Notes: generated by a model from the letters alone, not told the origin. A DNA stretch of 28,456 nt from RGIG2041 sp045537695 (GCA_045537695.1 JAZSQB010000073.1:1-28456), one strand, 5' to 3'; numbered from the stretch's first letter, positions 1 to 7,833 are shown. Made by a program: numbers and translations.

Positions 1-1339
1 TTGTGCCGACAACTTCCCAGCCAAGTGCCTCAATTGTCGGCCATTCACCATGGAACGCTACGCTCTTTGCGTATACGGTAGCAGGTGCAGAAACCTTAAA
101 TGTTGTACCGTCGTTGGATGTCTCATACATCCACGCAAAGGAGGAGGTTTCCATACGAGCATTACCTTTATTGTCCGGCGTACCGATACCAACTAGATAC
201 TTGTCTACAGTCGGTTTTGTTGCACCATTAGCAAACGCAATAGCGGAAAGCTTCTGTGCGCTTGGCGTGTTGGTTGCTTTAGCAGTCAGCATCAAGGTAG
301 CATCCGTTCTCTGATCACCATACTGCACAGCAACACGAGCAGCCTTAGCATATTGCTTACCAGCATTAAACGAATAAATGGTCGGATATGCATCATCGTA
401 CTTTACGGTGATTTCATATTCATCCTCACCAATGTATGCCGGTGCAACCTTGGAGTTATTATCCATTGTTACTTCCACAGGTTCGCTTCTTCTACCTCTT
501 GCGTCTGTGATGGTAAAGGATACCGTTTTCGTGCCACGCGGCACGGAAATCACCGGATTATCGCTGTCCAATTTAATCTGTGCGTTTGTCAGCATCGAAA
601 GCGCATCAGAGAAAACTGCGTCCTTTGTGGTGGTAACGGTTGCAACTGTAACTTCTGGGGCAACGATGTATGTCACAACTGTGCCATCGAGCGCCTTTAA
701 CTCAACTGTTGCGCCATTCACCCAGAAATTTGCATCCATGTTCACAGTAACAACAGTTGTATTATCTACCGGAACAACCTCAATCGTTGGATTTGTAACC
801 TTTCGTTCAGCAGAAATCGCAGATATAATAGTTGCATCCTCTATATCATCAGCAAAATACTTGTCGGACACGCCATCTGCATATGTAATTACCATATACT
901 CAAGCGCATTTTGTGCTGTCGGGAAGTTAGATGCCGGCGCAATTGCCTTGCCGTCTGCTCCCAGTACAAATACCGCGTATGTTTCTTTTGTGTTGTCTAC
1001 AACAGTAATTTCCTTGCTAAATGTCACAGCGTCTGCACCAACTGCTTTTGTTTCATAAAAAGCGTTTGTCAGTACACCGTCTGTGTACACAGCAAAAACT
1101 GCTGTTGCCGTAGAAGGTGCCGATGCGCTAACACTCACGCTCGGAACCAACTTAGCACCATTTTCCGGTACTTCCGTTGCTGGTGTGTACGTTGGTGTAT
1201 CACCAGCGCTTTTCTCTTGGTAGGTCACTGCAGATGCGAAATATTCCACCTCTACAGGATCTGCTGCGAAGCCCGGCACGGACAGTAAACTAAGTACCAT
1301 AACCATGCTCAAAGCTACACTAAGGATTTTTTTCATCAT
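1..1339 (-). CDS. Secreted protein of unknown function, 5' part only (open at window edge)
   Basis: The minus-strand frame is open without a stop for 446 codons from the ATG at 1339 to the window edge, so the C-terminus is missing. Residues 1-26 form a classic signal peptide: MMKK, a hydrophobic stretch to about residue 20, then VPGFAA followed by DPVEV, suggesting signal peptidase I cleavage after the AA. The mature part is rich in Thr, Val, Ala and Asp with alternating beta-type patterns (for example SFTITDARGRRSEPVEV and ATLMLTAKATNTPS), as in bacterial Ig-like or cell-surface repeat proteins; I see no catalytic motif. An AAGGAGGG ribosome site (1347-1354) sits 7 nt before the start, and a second ATG follows directly at 1336. 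It has its own promoter at 1494-1522 and is separated from the microcompartment operon by a terminator. No relation to the microcompartment is visible. Confidence 0.85.
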   Translation of the reverse strand, partial: MMKKILSVALSMVMVLSLLSVPGFAADPVEVEYFASAVTYQEKSAGDTPTYTPATEVPENGAKLVPSVSVSASAPSTATAVFAVYTDGVLTNAFYETKAVGADAVTFSKEITVVDNTKETYAVFVLGADGKAIAPASNFPTAQNALEYMVITYADGVSDKYFADDIEDATIISAISAERKVTNPTIEVVPVDNTTVVTVNMDANFWVNGATVELKALDGTVVTYIVAPEVTVATVTTTKDAVFSDALSMLTNAQIKLDSDNPVISVPRGTKTVSFTITDARGRRSEPVEVTMDNNSKVAPAYIGEDEYEITVKYDDAYPTIYSFNAGKQYAKAARVAVQYGDQRTDATLMLTAKATNTPSAQKLSAIAFANGATKPTVDKYLVGIGTPDNKGNARMETSSFAWMYETSNDGTTFKVSAPATVYAKSVAFHGEWPTIEALGWEVVGT

Positions 1340-1384
1340 CCTTATACCCTCCTTATAAATAATTTTTAATAGAGCCTATATTGT

Positions 1385-1462
1385 CCGCGCTGTGCGCGGC
1401 TGGAATCGTATTTTCCGTACCCACGCAGAAGCATCCACCGATTCTGCGCTTGGCACAGAATC
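1385..1462 (-). promoter_or_regulatory. Structured 5' leader with two hairpins before the secreted-protein gene
   Basis: The transcript leader of about 148 nt (predicted start near 1487 to the ATG at 1339) holds two hairpins. One at 1440-1462 has 10 bp arms (GATTCTGTGC/GCGCAGAATC, one G-U) and a 3-nt loop. The other at 1385-1399 is CCGCGC-TGT-GCGCGG read on the plus strand. Neither is followed by a T-run, so neither looks like an attenuator. mRNA stabilisation or protein/RNA regulation is possible, but no known riboswitch class is recognised. Confidence 0.4.
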
Positions 1463-1493
1463 CGACAGTAATAGCACTATAATAGATAATACA

Positions 1494-1522
1494 ATTATAC
1501 AAGCCTTTTGGGCAAAAGTCAA
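1494..1522 (-). promoter_or_regulatory. Sigma-A promoter of the secreted-protein gene
   Basis: On the minus strand, TTGACT (1522-1517), a 17-nt spacer and a perfect TATAAT (1499-1494) form a near-consensus vegetative promoter, placing the transcript start near 1487. It reads toward the secreted-protein gene. Confidence 0.8.
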
Positions 1523-1753
1523 TATTTTCGCAAAAGAAATTTTGTTTTTTATTCAAACTTTTTATCGTAATATCTAGATTTTTCTAAGCCAAAGTACAAG
1601 ATGTAGTACCAAGCACTCTTTAATAGAAAAAACTTGCGATAATCATACCTTTTGAATGTATGATTTGTATAAATTTGTTTGTTTTCCGGCGCGTCCTATG
1701 ATATCATTTCCAATGGTGCCGCAGGGACGCTGTCACGAAGTGCCTGCGGAGTC

Positions 1754-1783
1754 AAAAAAGCTCCCCTGCACAACCAGGGGAGC
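1754..1783 (-). terminator. Rho-independent terminator of the microcompartment operon
   Basis: Read on the minus strand, GCTCCCCTG and its near-complement CAGGGGAGC form a 9-bp GC-rich stem with a 6-nt loop, followed directly by TTTTTT (1759-1754). It lies 19 nt after the stop of the DeoR-type regulator, the last gene of the operon. Confidence 0.9.
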
Positions 1784-1801
1784 AAACAAACGACTATTTA
1801 C

Positions 1802-2566
1802 TTATTCTACGCAGATTACCTGCACACCATCATCGGCAAGCTTTTGTTCAAACGCTGCACCAAAAGAACCTTCCGTTATAATATAATCAATTTCCGAAAA
1901 ACGGGCAAGACGTTCAAAGCCGGCTCTGCCGTGTTTAGATTTATCGCACACAAAGTATTTCTTGCCTGCATTTTTAATCATACACTGCTTTACGCCGCAT
2001 TCCTGCTCATTACTTTCCAAAATGCCGGTATCTTCCGCAATACCGCGACTGGAGAAAAACATTTTGTTTGCAAAATACTTCTCCAAAATATCATTTTGCG
2101 CCCCGATACCAACCAATGACTGATTGTTGCTCACAATGCCGCCCACACTTATAACCTTTAAATCTGGTGTCGATGCAAGCTCATTAATTACGCGCAGAGA
2201 ATTGGTCACCACCGTCACGTTTTTCATATTTTTGAGCTCTCTGGAAATATAAAACGTGGTTGTGGACGCATCCAAAAAGATGGTATCACCCGGCACAATG
2301 TGCTTAACAGCTTCCTTGGCAAGTCTTTCCTTTGCGTCTGTATTTAAATTCTTTCTTGTCTCCAGAGAATACTCATAATTTGTACCCGCAATCGGTACGG
2401 CACCGCCATGTGTACGCAAAAGGGCCTCCTTCTTTTCAAGCTTTTCCAAGTCGCGACGCACGGTTTCTTCCGTTACGCCAAGCTCAACTGCCAGCGCACT
2501 TACAAGCACGGAGCCGTCTGTTTTTAATTTTTCTAAAATTCGGTTCTGTCTTTCAAGCGCAAACAT
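1802..2566 (-). CDS. DeoR-family transcriptional regulator
   Basis: The N-terminus is a winged-helix DNA-binding domain typical of DeoR/GlpR repressors: MFALERQNRILEKL, then VSALAVELGVTEETVRRDL and a LLRTHGGAV loop. The rest is the DeoR sensor domain of the ribose-5-phosphate isomerase-like fold (DASTTTFYI, VVTNS, VISVGG, CDKSKHG), which usually binds a phosphosugar. The start chosen is the ATG at 2566, seven nt after GAGAGG. An upstream ATG at 2581 overlaps the pduL stop as ATGA and would add MRGKP, so coupled initiation there is possible. As the last gene before the terminator of the microcompartment operon, it is likely the local regulator, perhaps sensing a fucose- or rhamnose-derived phosphosugar (inference). 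Its operator could be the palindrome at 11598-11610. Confidence 0.9.
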   Translation of the reverse strand: MFALERQNRILEKLKTDGSVLVSALAVELGVTEETVRRDLEKLEKKEALLRTHGGAVPIAGTNYEYSLETRKNLNTDAKERLAKEAVKHIVPGDTIFLDASTTTFYISRELKNMKNVTVVTNSLRVINELASTPDLKVISVGGIVSNNQSLVGIGAQNDILEKYFANKMFFSSRGIAEDTGILESNEQECGVKQCMIKNAGKKYFVCDKSKHGRAGFERLARFSEIDYIITEGSFGAAFEQKLADDGVQVICVE

Positions 2567-2577
2567 GGGTTTACCTC

Positions 2578-3222
2578 TCATTTCTTGTGAACAATCTTCA
2601 CTAAATTACCGTTTTTGAGTGCCGCGGAGTTTGCATCGTCCGTGTCGATATGCATTTCTACATTAAAGTCGTCACGCACACGCACCTGCACATCATAAAA
2701 CTTAGTCGGCTTTTCGCCTTCCACGCAAACATCCACATAGTCGCCGTCCGCAATGCCGTGACGCTCTGCGTAAGACGGGGTTAAGTGAATGTGGCGGTTG
2801 GCAATGATGACGCCTTCCTTTAAATAGATGCTACCCTTTGGGCCGACAAGCACCAGGCTTGCAGAACCCTTGATTTCACCGGACGGTCTTACCGGCGGGC
2901 TTACCTTCAGTACAAATGTATCTGTACGGGAAATTTCTACCTGTGTATTCTTTCTTTCCGGACCGAGCACGCGCACATTTTCAATCGCACGCAGGGACGG
3001 GCCGACCAGAGTCACCACTTCTTCGCAGGCAAATTCTCTGCCCATAAGTGTCTTTTTCTTTGTCAGCTTGTAGCCCTTGCCGAACAGCGTTTCTACATCT
3101 TCTTTGGAAAGATGCACATGACGCTGGGACACACCGATACGGATTTCTTCATTTTTATCTTGTCTGTACTCAGCTAATATCTTGCTGACTGCAGCTTCAA
3201 TTTTTTTTGCATCGATTTCCAT
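2578..3222 (-). CDS. pduL: Phosphate propanoyltransferase PduL (microcompartment phosphotransacylase)
   Basis: PduL converts propionyl-CoA and phosphate to propionyl-phosphate and free CoA inside the microcompartment, recycling CoA for the aldehyde dehydrogenase. Both conserved beta-barrel motifs with zinc-binding histidines are present: GVSQRHVHLS (about residues 29-38) and NRHIHLTP (about 142-149), with EMHIDTDDAN near the C-terminus. Length 214 is normal for the family. The first ~19 residues (MEIDAKKIEAAVSKILAEY) form an amphipathic helix of the encapsulation-peptide type, separated from the barrel by a charged linker. A GGAGGC ribosome site precedes the start by about 10 nt. It lies 6 nt after the tandem BMC gene and overlaps the regulator gene region, in operon. 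No acetate/propionate kinase is found nearby to use the product. Confidence 0.95.
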   Translation of the reverse strand: MEIDAKKIEAAVSKILAEYRQDKNEEIRIGVSQRHVHLSKEDVETLFGKGYKLTKKKTLMGREFACEEVVTLVGPSLRAIENVRVLGPERKNTQVEISRTDTFVLKVSPPVRPSGEIKGSASLVLVGPKGSIYLKEGVIIANRHIHLTPSYAERHGIADGDYVDVCVEGEKPTKFYDVQVRVRDDFNVEMHIDTDDANSAALKNGNLVKIVHKK

Positions 3223-3228
3223 GGTTGA

Positions 3229-3870
3229 TTATGCCTCCAAATCGAAGAATTTAAGTAATTCGTTGTGCGGTCTTGCAATGCAAGCCGTACCAAAAATTTC
3301 ACCGAGTGTGCTTGCCTGCGCTACGCCGCTATCAAGCGCCGCCTTTACTGCGGATACGCTACCCGTTACAATCAAGGTAACCAATCTGCCGCCGAGACGC
3401 TTTTCCGTATGAATCAGGCGCACGTTGCTCGCTTTGAGCATCGCATCCAAGCCTTCGATGGATGCAACCAGACCCTGCACCTCCAAAATACCAAGACTGC
3501 CTTCATGGTGAATCTCTGCTTCCGGTACACCAATAAAGTTTTTCGGGAGCTTTTTGTTGAACTTATCCTTGTTGATGTCCATCAGATAGCCCATCTTCTC
3601 GGTATGCTCTGCCGGACGGGGGATGATGTGCGAAACAATGTACTTGCCTTCGCCCTTGGCGTATTCTACGCCAGCATCCACAGCCGCGCGCACAGCTGCA
3701 ACGCTACCTTCTATTTTCACAACCATAACCAGCGGTGCCGGTGCATCTGCACTCTTTGGACGGTTACGGTCAAACGCAATGATTTTTACGTCTGCCGTCT
3801 TTGCCGCCAGATCCGCAACGCACAGCGCCGTTGTAAAGCTGTATACTTCTATCATTCCCAATGCATTCAT
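3229..3870 (-). CDS. Tandem-domain BMC shell protein (BMC-T)
   Basis: The 213 residues contain two BMC folds, so the protein should assemble as a trimer that looks like a pseudo-hexamer in the shell facet. The first domain starts MNALGMIEVYSFTTALCVADLAAKTADVK-style and runs to HIIPRPAEHTEK (about residues 1-93). After a Lys-rich linker the second starts near residue 124 (GSLGILEVQGLVASIEGLDAML) and ends in RPHNELLKFF. The domain order is that of canonical, non-permuted BMC repeats. It lacks the CPGK motif of PduT, so it is a second, distinct BMC-T; pore function is unknown. GGAG lies 9 nt before the ATG. It sits between the aldehyde dehydrogenase (13-nt gap) and pduL (6-nt gap), clearly co-transcribed. 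Confidence 0.92.
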   Translation of the reverse strand: MNALGMIEVYSFTTALCVADLAAKTADVKIIAFDRNRPKSADAPAPLVMVVKIEGSVAAVRAAVDAGVEYAKGEGKYIVSHIIPRPAEHTEKMGYLMDINKDKFNKKLPKNFIGVPEAEIHHEGSLGILEVQGLVASIEGLDAMLKASNVRLIHTEKRLGGRLVTLIVTGSVSAVKAALDSGVAQASTLGEIFGTACIARPHNELLKFFDLEA

Positions 3871-3883
3871 ATTTCGTTACTCC

Positions 3884-5284
3884 TTAGATAATGTGGAAGC
3901 TGTCTACCAATATGCATCTTCTATGTCTTGTAAACGAATGTGCCGCTGTCAGACCTTCACCTGTCGGACCTGCGATTGTAAAGGTTGTATAGCCTTCGCC
4001 GCCTGCGCCGATGCCGGCATAGGACGGTGCATTCTTTACGAAGATGGTTGTCTCCACTGCCTTTGCAAAGTTGGAGAGGTTGTCGATGTTCTTGGAGTGA
4101 ATGTGTGCGCTGTGGCGGTTGCCGTGCTCTGCCTGAACGGCGAGGGCAATCGCTTCTTCAATGTTGCTTACGCGCACAATCGCCAGAATCGGCATCATCA
4201 TTTCAACCTGAACAAACGGATGGCTTGCATCGGTTTCACAAATGATGAGTCTCGCGTCGGAATCAATGCCGAGTTCCTTTAAGAACTTGCCTGCATCCTT
4301 GCCGACCCACTTTTTATTGATATCATACTTGCCGTCTTTTTCTACGAGCGCAATGCTCTTGAGCTGCTCAGCCTGTGCCGCATTGAGACGGTATGCACCG
4401 TTTTCAACCATGTGGCTCATCAGACGGTCTGCGATATTATCAAATGCAAAACATTCTTTTTCTGCGATACACGGCAGGTTGTTGTCAAAGCTTGCGCCTG
4501 CAACGATATCCTTTGCCGCCTTTTCGATGTCCGCTGTATCATCTACGATAACCGGCGGGTTACCTGCACCTGCGCCGATTGCCTTTTTACCGGAGGAGAG
4601 GAGCATCTTTACAACGCCCGGGCCACCGGTTGCAACGAGCATACGCACGATCGGGGATTTTACCATTTCGTCGGAAGATTCACGTGTCGGCTTTACAACC
4701 GAAACGGCTACGTTTTCCGGACCGCCTGCTTCCAGTACGGCACGGTTGATTAAGTCAACGGCATAGTTTGCTGTGCGGCAAGCATTCGGGTGCGGGTTAA
4801 ATACAACCGCGTTACCGCCGGCAATCATCCCCATCGTGTTACAGAGAACGGTTTCACTCGGATTGGTGGACGGTGTAATCGAACCAATTACGCCAAACGG
4901 TGCCATTTCCACAAGTGTCATACCTGCATCACCGGTAAATACGCTCGGGGACAAATCCTCGGTGCCCGGTGTCTTGTCTGCAACCAGCATGTGCTTGATG
5001 ATTTTATCGCTGACTCTGCCCATGCCCGTTTCTTCTACGCCGAGCTTTGCCATGTTTTCAGCTTCCGCACGGGTGTATTCACGGATTTTGGCAATCATCT
5101 TTTCGCGTTGCTCTACGCTGTAACCGCGGAGCTGCTTGTATGCCTTATCTACAGCCGCAAGCGCCTCGCTCATTGTATCGAACACGCCCTTCAAGCGCTT
5201 GTCCGATGCCGGTGCGCTGCCGCCGTCCTGCATGGATTTAATTACGTTTGCAACAATTTCACTGATGTACTTTTCGTTTTGCAT
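3884..5284 (-). CDS. pduP: CoA-acylating aldehyde dehydrogenase (PduP-like)
   Basis: This enzyme oxidises propionaldehyde to propionyl-CoA with NAD and CoA. The family is shown by PFGVIGSITPSTNPSETVLCN, the TGGPGVVKM and GAGAGNPPVIVDD segments, and the catalytic cysteine in SFDNNLPCIAEKE (about residue 272-274 depending on start). The C-terminal part has EMMMPILAIVRV and GIGAGGEGYTTFTIAGPTGEG, as in PduP/EutE. Residues 3-20 (QNEKYISEIVANVIKSMQ) form an amphipathic helix, followed by a Gly/Ser/Ala linker, as expected for an encapsulation peptide. Two ATGs are close together; I prefer 5284, seven nt after GAGGTG, over 5290, which would leave only 1 nt. A palindromic repeat lies in its 5' gap. 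The symbol rests on family and context; an EutE-type substrate range is the alternative. Confidence 0.93.
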   Translation of the reverse strand: MQNEKYISEIVANVIKSMQDGGSAPASDKRLKGVFDTMSEALAAVDKAYKQLRGYSVEQREKMIAKIREYTRAEAENMAKLGVEETGMGRVSDKIIKHMLVADKTPGTEDLSPSVFTGDAGMTLVEMAPFGVIGSITPSTNPSETVLCNTMGMIAGGNAVVFNPHPNACRTANYAVDLINRAVLEAGGPENVAVSVVKPTRESSDEMVKSPIVRMLVATGGPGVVKMLLSSGKKAIGAGAGNPPVIVDDTADIEKAAKDIVAGASFDNNLPCIAEKECFAFDNIADRLMSHMVENGAYRLNAAQAEQLKSIALVEKDGKYDINKKWVGKDAGKFLKELGIDSDARLIICETDASHPFVQVEMMMPILAIVRVSNIEEAIALAVQAEHGNRHSAHIHSKNIDNLSNFAKAVETTIFVKNAPSYAGIGAGGEGYTTFTIAGPTGEGLTAAHSFTRHRRCILVDSFHII

Positions 5285-5368
5285 ATTCATTCACCTCATG
5301 ATAGAGTGTTTATTTTCTTATTTATCGGAGCCGTTTTCTTCCATTCCCTCCGGCTATATTTAAGACGG

Positions 5369-5453
5369 AAATTCGGATGAAGTGCGAGGCGCAGCCGATG
5401 GCACAGTACGCGGGTACGGGCCTGAGGCTGTAACGAAGCAATTCACCGAATTT
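5369..5453. repeat. 85-bp palindromic intergenic element (GTAC-N4-GTAC core)
   Basis: Ends are AAATTCGG (5369-5376) and CCGAATTT (5446-5453), an inverted repeat that extends imperfectly inward (TGAA/TTCA). The core is GTAC-GCGG-GTAC (5406-5417), flanked by GCGAGGCGCAGCC on one side and GGCCTGAGGCTG on the other. The segment is much more GC-rich than a usual spacer. A second element with the same GTAC-N4-GTAC core is at 17635-17710. It lies inside the microcompartment operon, between pduT and pduP. Confidence 0.55.
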
Positions 5454-5464
5454 ACCCTTAAAAC

Positions 5465-6013
5465 TTAAAGGATGGATTTCCACAAGTCTTTATCCGGACT
5501 TGCAATAACCTGACTGTCAAGGTAGAAGCCGTCATCTGCAATTTGGGCTTTCGCACGTTCGATTGCGGCTTCGACGGCGGCTACGCTGCCGGTGAGCATC
5601 ATGTAGGACTTGCCGCACATGCCCTTGGCAATACGAAGCTCCAAAAGCTTAACAATGGCGGTTTTTGCAGCGAGGTCGGCGGCAACAATGATGGATGCCG
5701 CAGAGTAGGTTTCCAGAACGCCGAGGGCGGCAACGTCACCGGGGTCGGTGGCACCGTGAATGGCGGGGAAGATATCCTCGTGCGGATTGCCAAGCACAAA
5801 GCTGTCGATGAGCTTGCCTGCGGCAAAGGCTTTTGCCGCTTCTACGGAAGCTTTTACGGCGCTCAGTTCGCCCTGAATAAGAACGATGTACTTGCCGGGA
5901 CAAACGGTTTGTGCTTCGATGATTTCCACGGCGGCGGTTTTGACCATACGGTCTGCACCGGCTACACCTGCGGAAACGGTATTAAATTCTGCCATGCCGA
6001 TTGCTTTACTCAT
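5465..6013 (-). CDS. pduT: PduT-like tandem BMC shell protein with Fe-S pore cysteine
   Basis: The 182-residue protein has two canonical BMC domains (starts AIGMAEFNTVSAGV and ALGVLETYSAASII). Cys38, in TVCPGKYIV, is at the position of the pore cysteine known to bind a [4Fe-4S] cluster at the three-fold axis of PduT trimers. The second domain carries the GMCGKSYMML loop and the end DKDLWKSIL. Length matches PduT (about 184). Its ATG overlaps the pduS stop as ATGA, so the two are translationally coupled. This fits the known PduS-PduT partnership, in which PduS is thought to pass electrons to or through the PduT cluster across the shell. Confidence 0.93.
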   Translation of the reverse strand: MSKAIGMAEFNTVSAGVAGADRMVKTAAVEIIEAQTVCPGKYIVLIQGELSAVKASVEAAKAFAAGKLIDSFVLGNPHEDIFPAIHGATDPGDVAALGVLETYSAASIIVAADLAAKTAIVKLLELRIAKGMCGKSYMMLTGSVAAVEAAIERAKAQIADDGFYLDSQVIASPDKDLWKSIL

Positions 6014-7347
6014 TTCGTTAATCCTTTCAATACGATTGCTGTGTCGGTTACTTTGACAACTTCAGCGTCCAATGGTGCGTGTATGGGGAGGGAAAGTGCA
6101 TCCTTTGCCGCAGTGGCAAGCAAATCGCCGGCTTTCACTTTGTCGCCTTTTTTCACAATCGCTTCTGCGCTTTTGCCGATGTGCTGGGAGAGCGAGACGC
6201 TCAACTGCTTCGGCGTATATTTTTTGTCCTGTATCGGTGCGTCCACGTCATATTTTTCAAGATTCAATCTTGCAATCAGACGGCGCATCGGCACTTTTCT
6301 ATATGGTCGCTCTGCTTTTGCAGAACCGTTATTTTCAACTACAGTGGGGCGTATACCTTGCTTTGCAAATGCCAGTTTCGCTTCGCCGAGCAGGGAACGC
6401 GGATTCAAACCCTGGATGCAGGAATACATTTCACAAAGACCGCACTGCGAGCAATACAGCGCACCGAGCACTGCCTCGGTATCGCGCGCATCGCTGTAGC
6501 TTGCCGCGCGCATAAAATCACTCGGCGTAATCGGATGGCCGAGCAGGTTTCTCGGGCAAAGATCCGTACAGCCTCTGCACTGACAGCAACTGCTCATGGT
6601 TCTTGCAATGCTGACCTTCGTTTTCTGCATTCTTTTTTGAATGATATAATGGTTTTGCGGCATCAAAAGTATGCCGTTTGTGGTTTTTGTAACAACATCG
6701 CTTGCAGATGCAATGCGTCCCGTCATCGGGCCGCCTGCAAAATAAACTGCATCTTCAACCGTTGTGCCGCCGCAAAGCGCTACAAGCTCGTCATAGCGTG
6801 TGCCGAGCGGTACACGGTAGGTTGCCGGGTGCTTTACTTCACCGGCTACGGTGACATATTTATGCGTAACTGCTTTGCCTTCTTCTAAGGCATAATGCAT
6901 GTTTAAAACCGTCTCTACGTTATAGACAACACAGCCGACCGCCGCTGGGATGCCACCCGCCGGAACAATTCTGCCCGTTGCTTCGTATACGGTAATGACT
7001 TCATCGCCTGCCGGATACACTTCTTCCAAAAAACAAACTTCGCCACGCTTGCTGTCGCGGATTGCCGCATTTGTCGCCTCAACCGTCGCTTTGTACGCAC
7101 CCTTTACGGCGATAATGAATCGTTGTGCACCAAGTGCATCACAAAGCAGCTCCAGTACAGCAACAATATCGTCTGCGTGCATCTCCAAAAGCTGACGGTG
7201 CAATTTAAAGAGCGGCTCACATTCGGCACAGTTTAAAATCACCGTGTCAATGTTTTGACCAAGCTTTGCATACGCAGGGAAGCCTGCGCCGCCGCAGCCG
7301 GCAATGCCTTTTTCCTGTAAAATTGTCTTAAGGGTCATTAATTCCAT
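6010..7347 (-). CDS. pduS: PduS-like RnfC-family electron-transfer flavoprotein
   Basis: PduS is an FMN and iron-sulphur protein of the RnfC/Nqo1 family, known in Salmonella as cobalamin reductase. Visible parts: a nucleotide/FMN-binding start (GIAGCGGAGFPAYAKL, about residues 15-30; NCAECEPLFK), an SLBB-like middle (VAGEVKHPATYRVPLGT), two [4Fe-4S] motifs (SCCQCRGCTDLCPRN and CSQCGLCEMYSCIQG, about residues 253-310), and a C-terminal barrel-sandwich domain (VKKGDKVKAGDLLA, near the end). Length 445 is close to PduS. It follows the BMC-P gene by 6 nt; the ribosome site is weak (GGAG about 12 nt upstream), and a second ATG lies at 7338. Because this locus has no B12 enzyme, it probably carries electrons for redox balance or for the radical activase (inference). 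Confidence 0.92.
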   Translation of the reverse strand: MELMTLKTILQEKGIAGCGGAGFPAYAKLGQNIDTVILNCAECEPLFKLHRQLLEMHADDIVAVLELLCDALGAQRFIIAVKGAYKATVEATNAAIRDSKRGEVCFLEEVYPAGDEVITVYEATGRIVPAGGIPAAVGCVVYNVETVLNMHYALEEGKAVTHKYVTVAGEVKHPATYRVPLGTRYDELVALCGGTTVEDAVYFAGGPMTGRIASASDVVTKTTNGILLMPQNHYIIQKRMQKTKVSIARTMSSCCQCRGCTDLCPRNLLGHPITPSDFMRAASYSDARDTEAVLGALYCSQCGLCEMYSCIQGLNPRSLLGEAKLAFAKQGIRPTVVENNGSAKAERPYRKVPMRRLIARLNLEKYDVDAPIQDKKYTPKQLSVSLSQHIGKSAEAIVKKGDKVKAGDLLATAAKDALSLPIHAPLDAEVVKVTDTAIVLKGLTK

Positions 7348-7353
7348 TCTTTA

Positions 7354-7614
7354 TCAGAGCTCCGAGCAGTCATCTACAATACCAACAATCGCCGCATCAA
7401 TCGGTGCACTTGCCGCGCCGCAACCAACGCGCGCCGCGCTGCCTGTTGCTACAAGCACAATTTCACCGATACCGGCGCCAATATTATCTGTCGCAACTAA
7501 ATTACCTTCCATCTTCATGCTTTTGAGTGGCTCGATAATCATAAACTTGTTGCCGACTAAATTTTCATTCTTGCGTGTGGAAACCACACTGCCGATTACT
7601 TTACCGATAATCAT
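7354..7614 (-). CDS. eutN: BMC-P pentameric vertex protein (EutN/CcmL family)
   Basis: This 86-residue protein starts MIIGKVIGSVVSTRKNENLVG and carries the family signatures KFMIIEPL, DNIGAGIGEIVLVATGSAAR and DAAIVGIVD. Pentamers of this fold cap the vertices of the icosahedral shell. The start at 7614 is set by AAGGAG seven nt upstream; an upstream in-frame codon at 7653 would add 13 residues and has no ribosome site. Its 5' end overlaps the candidate small gene at 7601-7714 in another frame, and its ribosome site lies inside that frame. Confidence 0.95.
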   Translation of the reverse strand: MIIGKVIGSVVSTRKNENLVGNKFMIIEPLKSMKMEGNLVATDNIGAGIGEIVLVATGSAARVGCGAASAPIDAAIVGIVDDCSEL

Positions 7615-7714
7615 ACTTTTTCTCCTTAAAAGCCTTCGGAAGTCTGTCCGCATAGGCCCTATACTTGTTCACTTTTTTCTCATTGTCCTTGCGCACCCAA
7701 TTTACTTTGCTCAT
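7601..7714 (-). CDS. Candidate 37-residue basic protein upstream of eutN (unproven)
   Basis: A short frame starts with ATG at 7714 (MSKVNWVRKDNEKK...) and ends in KEKKYDYR. It is strongly basic (Lys/Arg about one third) with Trp, Tyr and Asp spaced as in a real helix-forming peptide. It is less AT-rich than the spacer to its right. It overlaps the eutN start by 14 nt, with the eutN ribosome site inside it, an arrangement compatible with coupling. Against it: there is no ribosome site before the ATG, and the frame continues upstream into the 108-bp palindrome only through a TTG codon. I do not recognise a family. It may be a remnant or a chance frame. Confidence 0.3.
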   Translation of the reverse strand: MSKVNWVRKDNEKKVNKYRAYADRLPKAFKEKKYDYR

Positions 7715-7725
7715 AGGATCAACGA

Positions 7726-7833
7726 GTTTAAAAAGAGAAATTTTTGATGAAAGATAAGGATAAAATTTTTGTGCATACTCGCGTATGTGCAAAAATTTTT
7801 CCGCAGTATTTCGCTAAATTTGCCTTTTTAAAC
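7726..7833. repeat. 108-bp imperfect palindrome (hairpin- or MITE-like) in the shell operon
   Basis: Arms of about 52 nt pair across a TCGC loop (7779-7782). The outer ends are GTTTAAAAAG and CTTTTTAAAC. The inner stem AAAATTTTTGTGCATAC / GTATGTGCAAAAATTTT is 17 bp with two G-U pairs. The middle of the arms aligns with a few gaps (TGATGAAAGATAAGGA against GCGAAATACTGCGGA). It lies in the 327-bp gap between the BMC-H pair and eutN. On RNA it would be a long stable stem that may affect operon expression. Confidence 0.6.

Larger units (their letters stand above)
1340..1801. other. Gene-free 460-bp gap between secreted-protein gene and deoR-type gene
   Basis: This gap holds the leader, promoter and terminator listed separately. 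The remaining stretch, 1523-1753, is AT-rich up to about 1685. It is then followed by a more GC-rich structured segment with a 7-bp inverted repeat CCGCAGG (1719-1725) / CCTGCGG (1743-1749). I see no convincing gene in it. Confidence 0.6.

Noticed and set aside
378..1058. Long plus-strand open frames over the secreted-protein gene
   Set aside because: They are antisense to a continuous minus-strand frame with a signal peptide, ribosome site and promoter; their translations are low-complexity Ser/Thr/Val shadows without a ribosome site.
1353..1556. 67-residue minus-strand frame upstream of the secreted protein
   Set aside because: It spans the promoter and leader hairpins, so most of it lies upstream of or within the transcript start region, and it has no ribosome site or family features.
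5543..6499. 318-residue plus-strand frame
   Set aside because: It is antisense to pduT and pduS, which both show clear family motifs and ATGA coupling.
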